From Cristatella mucedo (taxonomy: Eukaryota > Bryozoa > Phylactolaemata > Cristatellidae), in contig WPIO01000002.1 of the NCBI GenBank assembly GCA_009760855.2, positions 6,645,001 through 6,709,000 on the forward strand: a DNA stretch of 64,000 nucleotides, in the 5' to 3' direction. The notes under the pieces were generated by a model, which was given only the letters and a program-made list of their open reading frames with translations, made no database searches and was not told where the DNA came from. Of the stretch, positions 1 through 10,605 are shown piece after piece; positions within the stretch are counted from its first letter, which is position 1, and each line of letters begins with the position of its first letter. A program made the translations under genes and the position numbers.

Positions 1-91
1 AACATGACGCTGCTGAAAACTGCCGGTGGGTTATACCCCACAAGAAAGCACGATGACTTTGTCCTTACTCTTGAAATTTTCCTGCTTTAGG

Positions 92-215
92 ATAATAATA
101 ATAATAATAATAATATTGCACTTGATAAAGCGCCCTCAGAGAACTTAATCTCTTTCTAGGCGCTTTACATTTGCTGCAAAGTGATACGCAATAGAATAGT
201 AAGTAAAATAATACA
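92..215 (-). mobile_element. L2-like LINE, 3' tail fragment
   Basis: Reading right to left this is the 3' end of the window's commonest LINE. It has the stem-loop arms (AAAGCGCC and GGCGCTTT in element orientation) followed by an (ATT)n tail, seen here as (TAA)n at 92-114. It is severely 5'-truncated. Confidence 0.8.
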
Positions 216-332
216 GTCAAAGCTCCACTAAATCTTGGAGATGGCGTCGTAAGCGATAGTCAATGCGATTGTAGCTTAGAAAGCCAGCGAAGATTTAGAG
301 AATCGCACCTCCTCGCATCGCTCGATAACGCC

Positions 333-337
333 GAACG
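333..337 (+). repeat. Target-site duplication (left)
   Basis: GAACG directly before the 5' LTR, repeated at 4653-4657 directly after the 3' LTR. Five bases is typical for gypsy-type integrases. Confidence 0.9.
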
Positions 338-626
338 TGTGGTCAGATTATATGCAGGCCGGTACCGCTCCTTCCTTAAACAGCTGTCAGGAGCATCACC
401 GGTGGTGCATAGCTGTGGTCCGCCTGTGGTGTGGTTTGGACAGGCCGGTAACCACAGTCAGATGGTGGACTCACCATCGGGGTCGGCCAAAACAGCCGTG
501 GGCGAGGAGGGGATTCAGTGGGGAGAGAGGGGCGAGTGAAGTCGTGCTCCCTCTGCTCTGTAGTAGAATAAACTGTTGGTGTTGGTTCTGTGCGGGCGTT
601 CTTCGTGTAAGGCACATCGAAGCACA
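338..626 (+). repeat. 5' LTR
   Basis: Direct repeat of 4363-4652. It starts TGTGGTCAG and ends GAAGCACA. It carries an AATAAA polyadenylation signal at 567-572. It differs from the 3' LTR by one base near the start (A against T) and by one G fewer in the G-run near position 510. Confidence 0.95.
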
Positions 627-640
627 AGCTATTTCTTGGG

Positions 641-1288
641 ATGGAGTCGATGGCATCAATGGTAATGCTAGGCAAAATCGAACCTAATGACGGCAAAACG
701 GACTTCGTCGCGTGGGTACGTCGACTGGACTCCGTGGCCAAAACGAACAAGATTAAAGATGACGATCTTGCCGCACTCATGCCCTTGTATTTAACCGGCG
801 GAGCTTTTGCCGTCTATGAAGGGCTGGTGGACAGTGATAAATGTGACTATACGAAGGTGAAACGCGCACTCAGCGCCGCGTTTTCGCCCGATTGCTTCCG
901 CGCGTACGACGAGTTATCGAGCAGAAAACTTCGCGAGGGTGAGTCGCCAGACGTCTACATGGCCGGCCTTGTTCGCTTGGCGTCTATTGTCTTTGCTGCT
1001 CAAGCGGGGGCACCTGCGTATCCCCCGGAGTCTTTGCTGAAGTGCGCATTTGTGTCGGGCCTACCCGATGACGTAAAGCGGCAACTTCGAGCAGCGTGCT
1101 CGCTTACCAAAGCTGATTTGCCGGTGCTGGTTGAAATGTCGAGGAACTTTGTCTCGTCAAGTGCGGCATGTCTCGCCGGCCGTTTCGAGGATCGACGCGC
1201 TCAGACCCGTGGCGTCGTGGTGCAGTCTAAGACGGACTCGCAAAGGCGGTACACCGACCGGCCTTTTCGCAGCGGGCCGCGCACGTGA
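641..1288 (+). pseudogene. gag-like ORF of the LTR element
   Basis: An open frame of 215 codons beginning 15 bp after the 5' LTR. It resembles the capsid region of gypsy-type gag proteins: helical, no signal peptide, and a basic C-terminus. It stops at TGA 1286-1288, and a CCHC zinc knuckle lies in the same frame immediately downstream. The stop therefore separates capsid from nucleocapsid. I call it gag from position, size and the adjoining knuckle rather than from a strong sequence match. Confidence 0.75.
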
Positions 1289-1291
1289 CTT

Positions 1292-1366
1292 TGCCGGATC
1301 TGCGGCGATCCGAATCATCTAGCTGCTGCGTGTGGTAAAAAATTCGGCGATCAAAAAAACGAATAA
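1292..1366 (+). pseudogene. Nucleocapsid CCHC zinc knuckle cut off by a stop
   Basis: 1292-1333 encodes a perfect CX2CX4HX4C knuckle in the same frame as gag, starting one codon after the gag stop. The frame then ends at TAA 1364-1366. Such knuckles bind genomic RNA in retroelement particles. With the TGA at 1286-1288 the knuckle would need stop readthrough to be made. Confidence 0.8.
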
Positions 1367-1392
1367 GGGGAACCGCCAACACCTGCGCCAGC

Positions 1393-1791
1393 GTGTTCGC
1401 CTTGACTTCGGCGCGACTGCCCTCCATTGGCGTGATGTTAAATGGCCAGTTCGCTACTGCACTTGTCGGCACCGGCTGCTCCCGCACGGTGCTTGCATCA
1501 GTGCTGGCCTCCTCTCGTGATCTGCAGCCTGCGAGGGAGGGTATCTTGATGATGAACGGTGACCGCGCTCTCTGTACCTCTAGGTGTAAAGTCAGTTTGT
1601 TAATTAGAGGAGTACCGCTGGAGGTTAATTGTTTGGTGACCGATATAATTGCTGGCTGGGACGTCATCCTTGGGATGGATGTCATAAGAGCGCTAGGCGG
1701 CGTCCGCGTAGGGCACGACGGTGAAGGCCAAGTTGACTTCGGTAATGAGGCTCCAACGACCCGATGCATCGCGGCGAAAGAAACAGTGTAA
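1393..1791 (+). pseudogene. Retropepsin-like aspartic protease with the catalytic Asp replaced
   Basis: A 132-codon frame with the retropepsin layout. A flap-side strand leads to the active-site loop, which reads VGTGCSRT (residues 25-32) where the family has D-T/S-G. The second conserved turn ILGMD is at residues 92-96. The catalytic Asp position is Gly26 (codon GGC, 1468-1470), so the enzyme should be inactive as written. The frame differs from both gag and pol and overlaps the pol frame by 28 bp. Confidence 0.85.
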
Positions 1792-3713
1792 CCTGCCCTC
1801 ACTCTCCCCCGGCCACCGACGTTTCGCTCATTGCAAAGGTTGGAAATTCGAGCGAGCTTACAGTCTCCGACAAAGATTTTACTGCCATATTCCACGATGG
1901 CGCGTGGCACGTGCGCTGGAACTGGAAAGAAGGCGTACAGGCCCCCATGCTGCAGAACCGCGTGTCCTCATATCGCATCCCGGCTGAAGTAGAAGTAGAA
2001 TATGAGCGGGAAGTGGAGGACTGGATAAAGTGTGGTTGGCTTCAACCTTTTCACGGGGAGTGCGGTGGGCTGATTCCCTTGATGGCGGTGGTCCAAAGCA
2101 GCAAAGGGAAAGTGAGGCCCGTCCTCGACTATCGCGAGCTCAACCAGTTCGTGTCGAGCCACACGGCTGAAGGCGACGTGTGCAGTAATAAACTTCGTGC
2201 ATGGCGGCGAATGGGACGAAACGTAAGCGTCGTGGACCTACGTAAGGCCTATTTGCAAATTCACGTAGACCCATCATTGTGGAAGTACCAGGTGGTTGAA
2301 TTTCATGGCCGCCGATACTGCCTGACTCGCCTGGGTTTCGGCCTTAACGTTGTACCAAAAATAATGACTGTTATCTTAAATAAAGTGTTGTCTATGGATG
2401 AGCGGGTCAGATCCGGCACGGATTCGTATGTTGACGACATTTTGGCGAACAATGATATCGTCTCAAACGACCGTGTGATTGAGCTTCTCCGCGAGTACGG
2501 ACTTGAAGCAAAACCACCTGAAAAGTTAGAGGGTGGTCGTGTCCTAGGCCTCCGCATTGACAGTAAACGCAACGAGCTCGTATGGCGCCGAGATAATGCC
2601 ATAGGCTCTGTAGAGTCAGTGCTGACGCGGCGAGAATTATTTTCTTGGTGGCAACTCGTCGGGCATTTTCCGGTAGCCAGCTGGCTGCGACCTGCTTGCA
2701 GTTACCTCAAACGTATAGCCAGCGAGCAGGACTGGGACAGCAAAGTGCCGAGTGAGGTTCTGGAAATTGCTCGCGACGTCTATCGCAGGGTGCTAGCTTC
2801 TGATCCGGTGACTGGCGCGTGGCAGGTGTCCAATGTCGTCAGCGGAAAATTGTGGTGCGATGCGAGCAGCATCGCTATTGGAACGTGCCTTGAAATTGAC
2901 GGTAAAGTGGTTGAGGATGCCTCTTGGCTTCGAAAGCCGGACGATACTTCGCATATAAACACCGCCAAGCTAGAAGCCGTCATCAAAGGCCTTAACATCG
3001 CTATTGCGTGGGGACTTCAGAAAGTCCAAATCGTGACTGATTCAACTTCGGTGTTTGGTTGGCTGAAGTCATTGATCGACGGGGATAAACCCGTGAGGAC
3101 GCGCGGCATGGGAGAGGCGATAATTCGACGACGATTGGGCCTACTCCGAGATATTATAACGGAGTGCAATCTGGAGACGACTGTCAGCCTAGTAAGGTCG
3201 CCAGAGAACAAAGCGGACCAGCTGACGCGAGTACCGCAAAGGTGGTTGAAGTTCACGACTTGCTGTACCGGTGCCGTGGCTCCCGAGGTCAGTTTGGCGA
3301 CTCCCAATATCGACCTGAAGCAATTCCACAATCTGCACCACCTGGGCGTCGACAGGACGCTATACCTGGCGAGGCTATGTCACCCTAATGCGAACATCCG
3401 CAGAACCGATGTAGAACGAATTGTTTGTTCCTGTCTTCGCTGCAGATCAGTGGATCCGTCGCCGATTTCGTGGCAGCGAGGCAGTCTTGACGTCACCGAA
3501 CCCTGGTCTCGTCTTGCGATAGATGTCACGCACTACCGCAATGAGAAATATCTGAAGCTGGTGGATTGTGGGCCCAGCAGATTCACGCTATGGCGGCCCA
3601 TTCCTAGAGAAGAGGTGCACCTTATCACCAGAGTGCTGGAGCAAATCTTTCGAGAGAGAGAGAGGCCCACCTACGCAGCTTCTGATGGACAACAGCGCCT
3701 CGTTCCGATCTGA
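1764..3713 (+). pseudogene. pol: reverse transcriptase, RNase H and N-terminal integrase
   Basis: A 649-codon frame. The RT domain is at about residues 70-290: catalytic Asp158 lies in the VVDLRKAYLQ motif, LGFG at 190-193, and the YVDD box at 222-225. RNase H is at about 360-490, with Asp366, Glu404, Asp426 and Asp485 all present. The integrase zinc finger has His522/His526 and Cys557/Cys560, and the first catalytic Asp of the integrase core is Asp587. The reading frame leaves the family pattern after about residue 630, at a GAGAGAGAGAG run (3650-3662), and ends about 20 codons later. The true start is unclear because the protease and RT are normally one polyprotein. RT and RNase H look intact. 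Confidence 0.9.
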
Positions 3714-3930
3714 GGCAGTTCGGCGTCTCTGCGAACGCTGGGGCGTTGAGACCGTCTACCGGTGTGCTTACCGACCGGAAGGCAACGGCATAGTCGAACG
3801 CATGCATCGGACTATCAAGGGCATGGCAGCTCGCACCGGTAGAGGAGTACTAGATATGGTGTACTGGTACAATTCGGCGCCGACTGAGGGGATAAAGGGC
3901 GAAACCGTGCCTCACAGGTTGAATTTACAT
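3663..3930 (+). pseudogene. Integrase core, second part, in a shifted frame
   Basis: After the GA run the integrase pattern continues in the next frame, within an open frame 3568-4023. The second catalytic Asp lies in LLMDNSASF and the catalytic Glu in GNGIVERM, exactly 35 residues apart, giving the DD35E signature. The pattern fades before the frame closes at 4023. Confidence 0.85.
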
Positions 3931-4304
3931 ATGAATGGCGGTGCCCGCTCCAGCCAAAGAAGATACAGCATTGCAACACCCAATCTGCCATTAACTACAC
4001 AGCGGGCCAAAGGGTTTTTGTGAAACCAGCCGATGCGCGGTGTACATCAGAATGGCCGGAAGGGATTGTGACCTCAGGGACTCACGGCCTTGGTGTCGAG
4101 GTGAACGGAATCCGAAGACACGTGTCGGACGTCAGGTTAGTTCCGGACGCTGAGCCAGTATTACCGGCTCAGCTGCCAGCACCCTCCCAGATAAGAGGCG
4201 GAGATGATGAGCATGCTGGGACAGTGGAAAGGGGCGGCCACCAGCTTCGCGTGCGGTCGGAACTGCAGCACCCACGTTGGTTCTCCGACTACGTCATGGA
4301 CTGA
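3903..4304 (+). pseudogene. Integrase C-terminal part, in a third frame
   Basis: The C-terminal DNA-binding part of the integrase (YTAGQRVFVKP followed by RRHVSDVRLVPD) is in the same frame as the RT, so a second frame change lies somewhere in 3900-3935. The frame ends at TGA 4302-4304, 58 bp before the 3' LTR. Confidence 0.7.
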
Positions 4305-4362
4305 TCTGTACGCGCTACTCGCATTGCAGCTGGAAACTTGTGACCTTAAGGTCAAGGGAGCG

Positions 4363-4652
4363 TGTGGTCTGATTATATGCAGGCCGGTACCGCTCCTTCC
4401 TTAAACAGCTGTCAGGAGCATCACCGGTGGTGCATAGCTGTGGTCCGCCTGTGGTGTGGTTTGGACAGGCCGGTAACCACAGTCAGATGGTGGACTCACC
4501 ATCGGGGTCGGCCAAAACAGCCGTGGGCGAGGAGGGGGATTCAGTGGGGAGAGAGGGGCGAGTGAAGTCGTGCTCCCTCTGCTCTGTAGTAGAATAAACT
4601 GTTGGTGTTGGTTCTGTGCGGGCGTTCTTCGTGTAAGGCACATCGAAGCACA
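4363..4652 (+). repeat. 3' LTR
   Basis: 290 bp, near-identical to 338-626, with AATAAA at 4593-4598. It is followed directly by the second GAACG copy. Confidence 0.95.
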
Positions 4653-4657
4653 GAACG
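4653..4657 (+). repeat. Target-site duplication (right)
   Basis: GAACG, matching 333-337. Confidence 0.9.
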
Positions 4658-6107
4658 CTCTGTGGAGAAGGCGTAACCCACTGCTCGCCAAGCGGCGTAG
4701 TCTAGCTGCCGGATTCGATTCGGTGCGCGTCTACGCACAATAAGTACGTCACCTCGAATGCGGCTTTTCTGGCGCTAATCTACTTACCGTTAAACAGCGT
4801 TATGACCGGATACAGAAAAATGTCACTTACCTGAGACAAATCCAGAAGGTTAAATAGCAGACATGTTGCGTTAGTGCTATACAGAGCGTATACAGTTTAA
4901 GTAGGGGTGCTCTTTCGTAATAGGGAATTCTCGCCGATTGGGGGGGGAATCCCCAGTCGATCGCCGTGCGAGTAAAAACAATCATAGTGAATTTTAGAGA
5001 TTCAAGAAAGTATTCAACAGAGTTTGTCCAAGGCGCGATCTTACTCGCTGCAGCGTGTCGTAATTGCAAGATCAGGAAAATGCAGGTCCTGCGATTGCGG
5101 CACAAAGGACGCTAATATCTCAAAACCACGCTGTACATCTTTTATTGGCATAAGGTAATATGTTAGAAACACCAATCCTATGAGCCCTATCGCTGGACGA
5201 ACCGCCAGCAAGGCTCAGCACCGCTAATTGTGGGAAACGGGCCGTAACCAGCAAGAAGAAAGAAGCAAGCAGGAACGCCTGTAACCTCTTCCGTCTGACC
5301 TTCACATTGTGGCCGGCTCCGTAATCTGTGCTGGCAGTCAGCGCTAGTCGTGGCTCGAAATGGCCCGACGTGCCATCGTAAAAAAAAAGTAGACTACGAA
5401 CCGCGCACCCGCGACGGCACACCAAAACACCGTAACGAGCTTCGAGACGTGTATTTCCACAAGGACGTTGGCTAGCCTGCCAGCCTGCGACCGCCCTGCC
5501 GGGCGTCCTAATCGCAATTGCCTTGCCTCTGCAGGCCTTAAGTAATATGAAATAGGATATATGTATAATATATATTTATATGATATATGATAATAGTAAT
5601 ACGATAGGTCTAGAGCAACGAGCTTGTAGATATGTTGAGTTCTGATGCATTTAATTTGCAGGGCGGTAGTTGTTCTGTAGGTGTGACAGCGCTACATTCG
5701 TACTTACTACTCTTTGTTGCTATGCACTTCTCTTCGCTGTCACTCAATTTTGGCTTGCGAGCTTGAAAAGGCGGCAGCAGTAGGCTCTACGGTCTGCCCA
5801 CTGTCGAAAATCTGCTTGCCTCCGTAGCTAGGAGCATCTGGCAACAGGCTGTCCATTCATGCGACCGCTGAGTTATGCAGGCGCTCGGTGGAAAAAATAA
5901 ACACCCTTTATGCATGTTATCGAAAGTGGGTAATGAGCGAAGGGCAAGGTGCGACACGATCCTACTTCGATAAACAATTGCACACTCGATTATATGCGTA
6001 CCTTGTATGCACGCCTGTATGGTCGTGGATAATATTTCAAATGTGAGCACGATCGTTTGAACCTGCTTGTGATAGCACACTCCTATACACAGCTTAAGAA
6101 CCAATAT
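4658..6107. other. Unassigned sequence
   Basis: No gene, repeat family or RNA recognised. Open frames are short and show no known motif. 5550-5600 is AT-rich (short TATA runs). Confidence 0.5.
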
Positions 6108-7440
6108 AATGTAATATACTGCATCCTTTTCTGTAACTCCATAAAGCCAGACTATGGGGGTGTTACAGTGGAGAGTTTTGTATTGTGCACTTAAAACTTA
6201 AGCAGCTTTCGGTACGCATTCGGTAGCCAGCAGACTTCATCTCATACAGCAAAGAGAAAGTGAGAAGCATAGCTGAGTCAAGAGAGCAGTTGAGGTAGTG
6301 AGTAGCATGGAAATAGCCGTTTAGGATAGCTGGAAAGGATGTGCCACAGTCGGCAGCAGGAGAGTAGCTGTCATTTGGTGAGAATTGTATAAGTGCATTC
6401 CACAGTCTAGGACCTGCAGAGCAAAAGCTTCTGTGACCTGTGACCTTCTGTGTGTTAAAGGTCTTTAAGCAAGAGGAATGGAGCAGCTAATGTATTTTTC
6501 ACACAGAACCTGAGAGCACGACGAGGCTGAAACTGGTGCTGCAGTTCAGCTAGGTAAGAAAGAGCCAAACAGTGGCAGGCCTTGTGGGTTAGTGTACGAA
6601 CTTTGCTCTGCACACATTGATCAATCAGCAGCTAGCTATCCTAGCCCTTTCAGCAAGGGAGACACATGGTTAAACCTCTGGGATTTGTAAACTAGCCTTG
6701 CAGCCTTATTCCTAACCAGCTACAGTGGCCTAGAGGCTTTTTTCGGTGTCTCAGCCAAAAGGGAACTACAAAATCTATCCGATACAAACCCAAGGAGCGA
6801 GTTACATTTTTTGCAAGCCACCGTGGAAGACAGTTCCTAATCTTAGATAGAGACCGGACATGGTGGCTAGCTGTGAAGGCAGTTTTCTTAACAGAGCTTT
6901 CAAACTGTAGGCAGCTGTCGACACCTAAATTCCGAGCACAAGGTGATGGTCACATAAGAACATTATTAGGAGAGCAAAGCCTTCTAGTCCAGCCACTTGC
7001 TTGGGGTGTTCTATGAGTAGCAGTTCTGCTTTGCCATCATTTAGTCTGACGAAATTTGCCGAAATCCATGAACGGATGTCTGCAAGGCTTTTCACTGCAA
7101 AGTCAATTTAGTAAGTTTACAGCAAATTCCGACGGCTTAAATGTCAAATGTAGCTGCGTACCGTCGGCATGTAAGTGATAACATATTCCATCGGCCAGAA
7201 TCAAGATCTCACAAGTACCATTTAAACCATGCCAGACCGATTGTCGCTCTCAATTGTTCAAGTAGGATATCGTGATCAGTAGTGTCGAAGGCAGCTGAAA
7301 GATCAAGCAACGCTAGGGCAGTGACATTCCCATCATCGTTGCTGCATAGGATGTCATTGGTTACATGCAGGAGAGCAGTTTCAGTGTAGTGCTGCCTCAT
7401 GAACCCCGATTGATGTTTTCTGGAGTTTCATTCTTTAAAA
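6108..7440 (-). mobile_element. LINE-B (CR1/L2-type, ATTAC tail), 5'-truncated
   Basis: Element orientation is right to left. The RT palm motif [17 protein letters not shown] is in the frame 7209-7400, and upstream residues TETALLHV are also typical of CR1/L2 RTs. The 3' UTR (6120-6420) matches other LINE-B copies at 27745, 34480 and 38776, including GGTCCTAGA and the stretch before the tail. The tail is a degenerate ATTAC repeat at 6103-6118. Many stops, so not functional. Confidence 0.75.
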
Positions 7441-8225
7441 AGAAAAAGGGATGCCTCGTCTTCAATAGAGCAAGGTTTTGCCTGGAATGCAAACGCTTAA
7501 GGTTATACTGACTGCCTATCTGCACTTAGCGTTTGCTTCTCGACCTTAGCTTGACCCACTGCTGAACTTTGCAATGTAGCTTATACTGTCTAGGGCAGCT
7601 ACAGTCTGTCTGAAGTTAACTTCAAGTACAATCCTATGCATTGCCTGTTCACTTATTGGCTCAGATATTGATCGTGATTGCAACATGGTGCAGCTACCCC
7701 TCGCCCTGATCTTAACGTGGGTGGTGCAACTATTTTATTTCAGTTGGTGTCGCTGCATGTGAAATCTTGTGTGCTGTGCATGTGCATGAGCTACCACTGC
7801 GCAACACCCCACAAGCTGTCATTCGGCTTGTGAATTGTCTGTGCATAGAGTGCCGGAGAACTTACACCTTTAACCTGTGTGTCTCATATTCGGGCATCTC
7901 TTACTTGCATGCACCTGTTGAGGGTGACAATCAGCTAGCTAGTGGTGCAGCAGAATACATTTGAGTTCTCTGACGCAACGTTCTAGCAACAAGTGGATGG
8001 TAGTAACGAAATGCACTCATCTTTGCAGCTTTTGTACTTAGCCTTGTGACGTTGATGCACTGACGTTTCGTCTGTGATCTTTTACGGTTCAATGGAAACA
8101 ACTTGCCCTGTCGATAAGCATCTTTATAATGTTCAAGCAGGTATCGTCATACAGTGCCATTTGGTATGGGGCTTGTGAACTGTGCAGTTCCAAATTATGA
8201 AAAGGTCTCGCTTGGTTGTATGCAT
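7441..8225. other. Unassigned sequence
   Basis: No recognisable gene or repeat. The 65-codon frame at 7767-7964 has no motif. Confidence 0.4.
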
Positions 8226-8669
8226 GTCCATGTGTGTGTGTGTGTGTGTGCACATGCATGTGCTTGCTCACGTGTTTGTGTGTGTTTGGGTGTGCTCCGA
8301 ATGTCTATGCTTATCTGTTTGAATGCCTTTGTCCACGGTTGTGTTTTTATGCTTCGTTGTATCAATAAGTGTGGGTGAATGTGCCTGTTTTGCACATGCA
8401 TTAAGGCACATATGTGGATGTGTGTGCTTTTGTTTGTCTATGTAAGCTGCTGTGTGTGCACGTGCATATGTATACCTTTGTGTTTTTTGCCCTTTTGTCT
8501 GTTTGCCGGTACTGTGTATATATTTTTTGTGTTTGTGCATGTGTGGGTCTTCGCGTGCATACATATGTTAAGTATGCGTGCCTAATTTTGCACGTGCTTA
8601 TGTGCTTGAATGTGTGTGCCTATGTAGACTTGTGTATGTATTTGTGTACGTGCGTGTGTGTGTGTGTGC

Positions 8670-8712
<43 letters not shown>

Positions 8713-8835
8713 CATGTACACGCTCATTTGTAAATGTGTAAATGCCTGTCCATGTGTGCCTATGTATGTATGTATGTATGTGTGAGTGCTACTGTGTATG
8801 TGTTTTACCTGTTTGTTTGTTTGTGTGTGCCTGTT
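8226..8835. repeat. TG-rich low-complexity tract
   Basis: About 600 bp dominated by TG dinucleotides and TGTA/TGTT variants. The purest (GT)n run is at 8651-8711. ATGT repeats occur at 8762-8780 and TTTG repeats near 8811-8825. Open frames across it on both strands are composition artefacts. Confidence 0.95.
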
Positions 8836-8940
8836 TGTCCTGTATATGTGGTATTTGAGGTCAGCTACAACACCACTACCAAATCCAAGCCAAGCCCTAA
8901 CCCACATCCCTCGATACAGCTGTGCCTCGACCTCACAAAA

Positions 8941-9095
8941 ATTAAAAAGAAGCTAAAACGCACATTCTCACAGCATTTGAGGGGTCCTTGTAATTTTTTC
9001 CTCTGTCCTTATGCTTACTGACCCTGTGCATGCTACCACTAACCTTACTTTACATGTTGAAACTGTGCGTGTCATCTCTAACCCTGTTATTTTTG
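8941..9095 (+). mobile_element. L2-like LINE, fragment of C-terminus and 3' UTR
   Basis: Diverged copy of the segment that in other copies runs from the last codons of the RT ORF into the repeated 3' UTR (ACTGACCCTGTGCATGCT, then CCACTAACC). The stem-loop and tail are missing. It joins directly to a second L2 copy. Confidence 0.6.
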
Positions 9096-9097
9096 TT

Positions 9098-10336
9098 GAC
9101 ATAATGCATGTTAGGAATGCAGACATGGGTAGAGTGTCTCTTTTTGTTTTGCTCGATCTTTCGGCAGCTTTTGATACCATCGATCACAAAGTTCTTCTAG
9201 AGCGCCTCTCCTCTCGCCTGGGCATCACTGGCACTGCTCTGCAGTGGTTCAGGTCCTATATCAGTGGCAGACTCCAGAGTATTGACGTGAATTGACAAAA
9301 ATCATCTGACGTACCTCTAAAATATGGAGTACCTCAGGGCTCCGTGCTGGGTCCGGTTCTTTTCACGGTTTATACTCTCCCTCTTGCTGATGTGATTGCC
9401 AAGCACAATCTAGGCTTTCACTTCTATGCAGATGACACTCAGTTGTACCTTTGCTTTCATCCCTCCCAGCATTCGAGCACCTCAAATTCTCTCAGCTCAC
9501 TTGCTGCATGCATTGATGACATCCACACATGGATGGCAGCAAATTTTCTAAAACTAAACGACGATAAAACTAACTTACTAGTTATGGGCAAACCCAGTGT
9601 GATTCAGAGATTGGAAAGGCTGACGCTCAAAATTGGCTCTGCCAGCATATCTCCAGTTGCATCAGCTCGAAATCTAGGTTTCATATTCCAAAGCAACCTC
9701 TCGTTAAACGACCACATCAGCTCCACAGTCAAATCTGCCTATTTTCAGCTTCATAACATTGCTAAAATTAAGGCTTGTTTAGATAAGGATACCACGTCCA
9801 AGTTGGTCCATGCATTCGTGACATCCCGTCTCGACTTCTGCAACTCACTGCTTACTGGCCTACCAGCATGTGCGATCAGGCGATTGCAGCTGGTGCAAAA
9901 CTCGGCAGCTAGGCTTGTCTGTCGTAAACGTCGCAGTTGCCACATTACTCCACTTCTCGCCGACCTGCACTGGCTACCAGTGAGGCAACGGATTGACTTC
10001 AAGGTTTTGTCGCTTACTTTTAGGTCTCTTCATTCTATGGCTCCAGCCTATCTTTCAGATATACTACCCCATCAGGCCAAGCATCGTACCACCCGCTTTT
10101 CGGAATCCAACAGTCTAGTAATACCTCATACAAACCTTAAATCCTTTGGAGACCGTGCATTCAGCTCGTATGCTCCCAAAGCCTGGAACTCCCTCCCGAC
10201 CTGCATCAGAACATCCCATGACCTGACCACATTTAAAAGAAACTTAAAAACACCTATTTAGGACAGCATTTAGTGGGTCCCTGTGATTCGTCCTTGATGT
10301 GCTTTGCGTGCTGACACTGTGCATGCTGCCACTAAC
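9098..10336 (+). mobile_element. L2-like LINE, best-preserved RT copy (left part)
   Basis: 5'-truncated copy carrying most of the reverse transcriptase, the region after it, and the start of the 3' UTR. It is interrupted at 10337 by a younger copy in the opposite orientation and resumes at 10606. Confidence 0.9.
9105..10261 (+). pseudogene. L2-like reverse transcriptase, partial, one in-frame stop
   Basis: One continuous frame broken only by TGA at 9293-9295. Motifs in order are [14 protein letters not shown] (catalytic Asp), then [10 protein letters not shown], then FYADDTQL (catalytic Asp pair at about 9424), then the conserved region [12 protein letters not shown] typical of CR1/L2 LINEs. 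It ends at TAG 10259-10261. The product would nick-prime reverse transcription of LINE RNA at genomic targets. The upstream endonuclease is absent here. Confidence 0.9.
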
Positions 10337-10605
10337 AATAATAATAATAATTCACTTGATAAAGCGCCCTCAGAGAACTTAATCTCTCTCTAGGCGCTCT
10401 ACATTTGCTGTAAAGTGAAATGCAATTGAAAGGTAAGTAAAATCATGCTTGAAAAAACAAACGAAATGAATAATATGGTTAGGGGTGACATGCACAGGGT
10501 CAGCATGCAAATGTGGTTAGTGGCAGCATGCACAGTGTCAGCACGCATAAGCACATCAAGGACGAATCACAGGGACCCACTGAATGCTGTCCTAAATAGG
10601 TGTGT
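10337..10605 (-). mobile_element. L2-like LINE, nested copy inserted in the previous one
   Basis: (AAT)n tail at 10337-10351, then stem-loop and 3' UTR in reverse. It ends at the AACACACCT sequence of the LINE ORF end. Both flanks are contiguous L2 sequence (CCACTAAC on the left, TGCATGCTGACC on the right), so this is a later insertion into the 3' UTR of the plus-strand copy. Confidence 0.9.

Larger units (their letters stand above)
338..4652 (+). mobile_element. Ty3/gypsy-type LTR retrotransposon, recent insertion, coding region damaged
   Basis: A 4315-bp element bounded by 289/290-bp LTRs that begin TG and end CA, flanked by a perfect 5-bp duplication GAACG (333-337 and 4653-4657). The internal order is gag, CCHC knuckle, aspartic protease, reverse transcriptase, RNase H, integrase, which is the Ty3/gypsy order. 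The LTRs differ by one substitution and one extra G, so the insertion is young. The purine run AAGGGAG at 4354-4360, just before the 3' LTR, is the likely polypurine tract. I could not match the bases after the 5' LTR (627 onward) to a primer tRNA. The defects are an in-frame stop after gag, a Gly in place of the catalytic protease Asp, and two frame changes in the integrase part. Confidence 0.95.

Noticed and set aside
376-780. Reverse-strand frames across the 5' LTR and gag start
   Set aside because: Shadow frames; the same shadow appears in the 3' LTR and neither has a motif.
8154-8907. Several overlapping open frames on both strands
   Set aside because: Composition artefact of TG-rich simple sequence.
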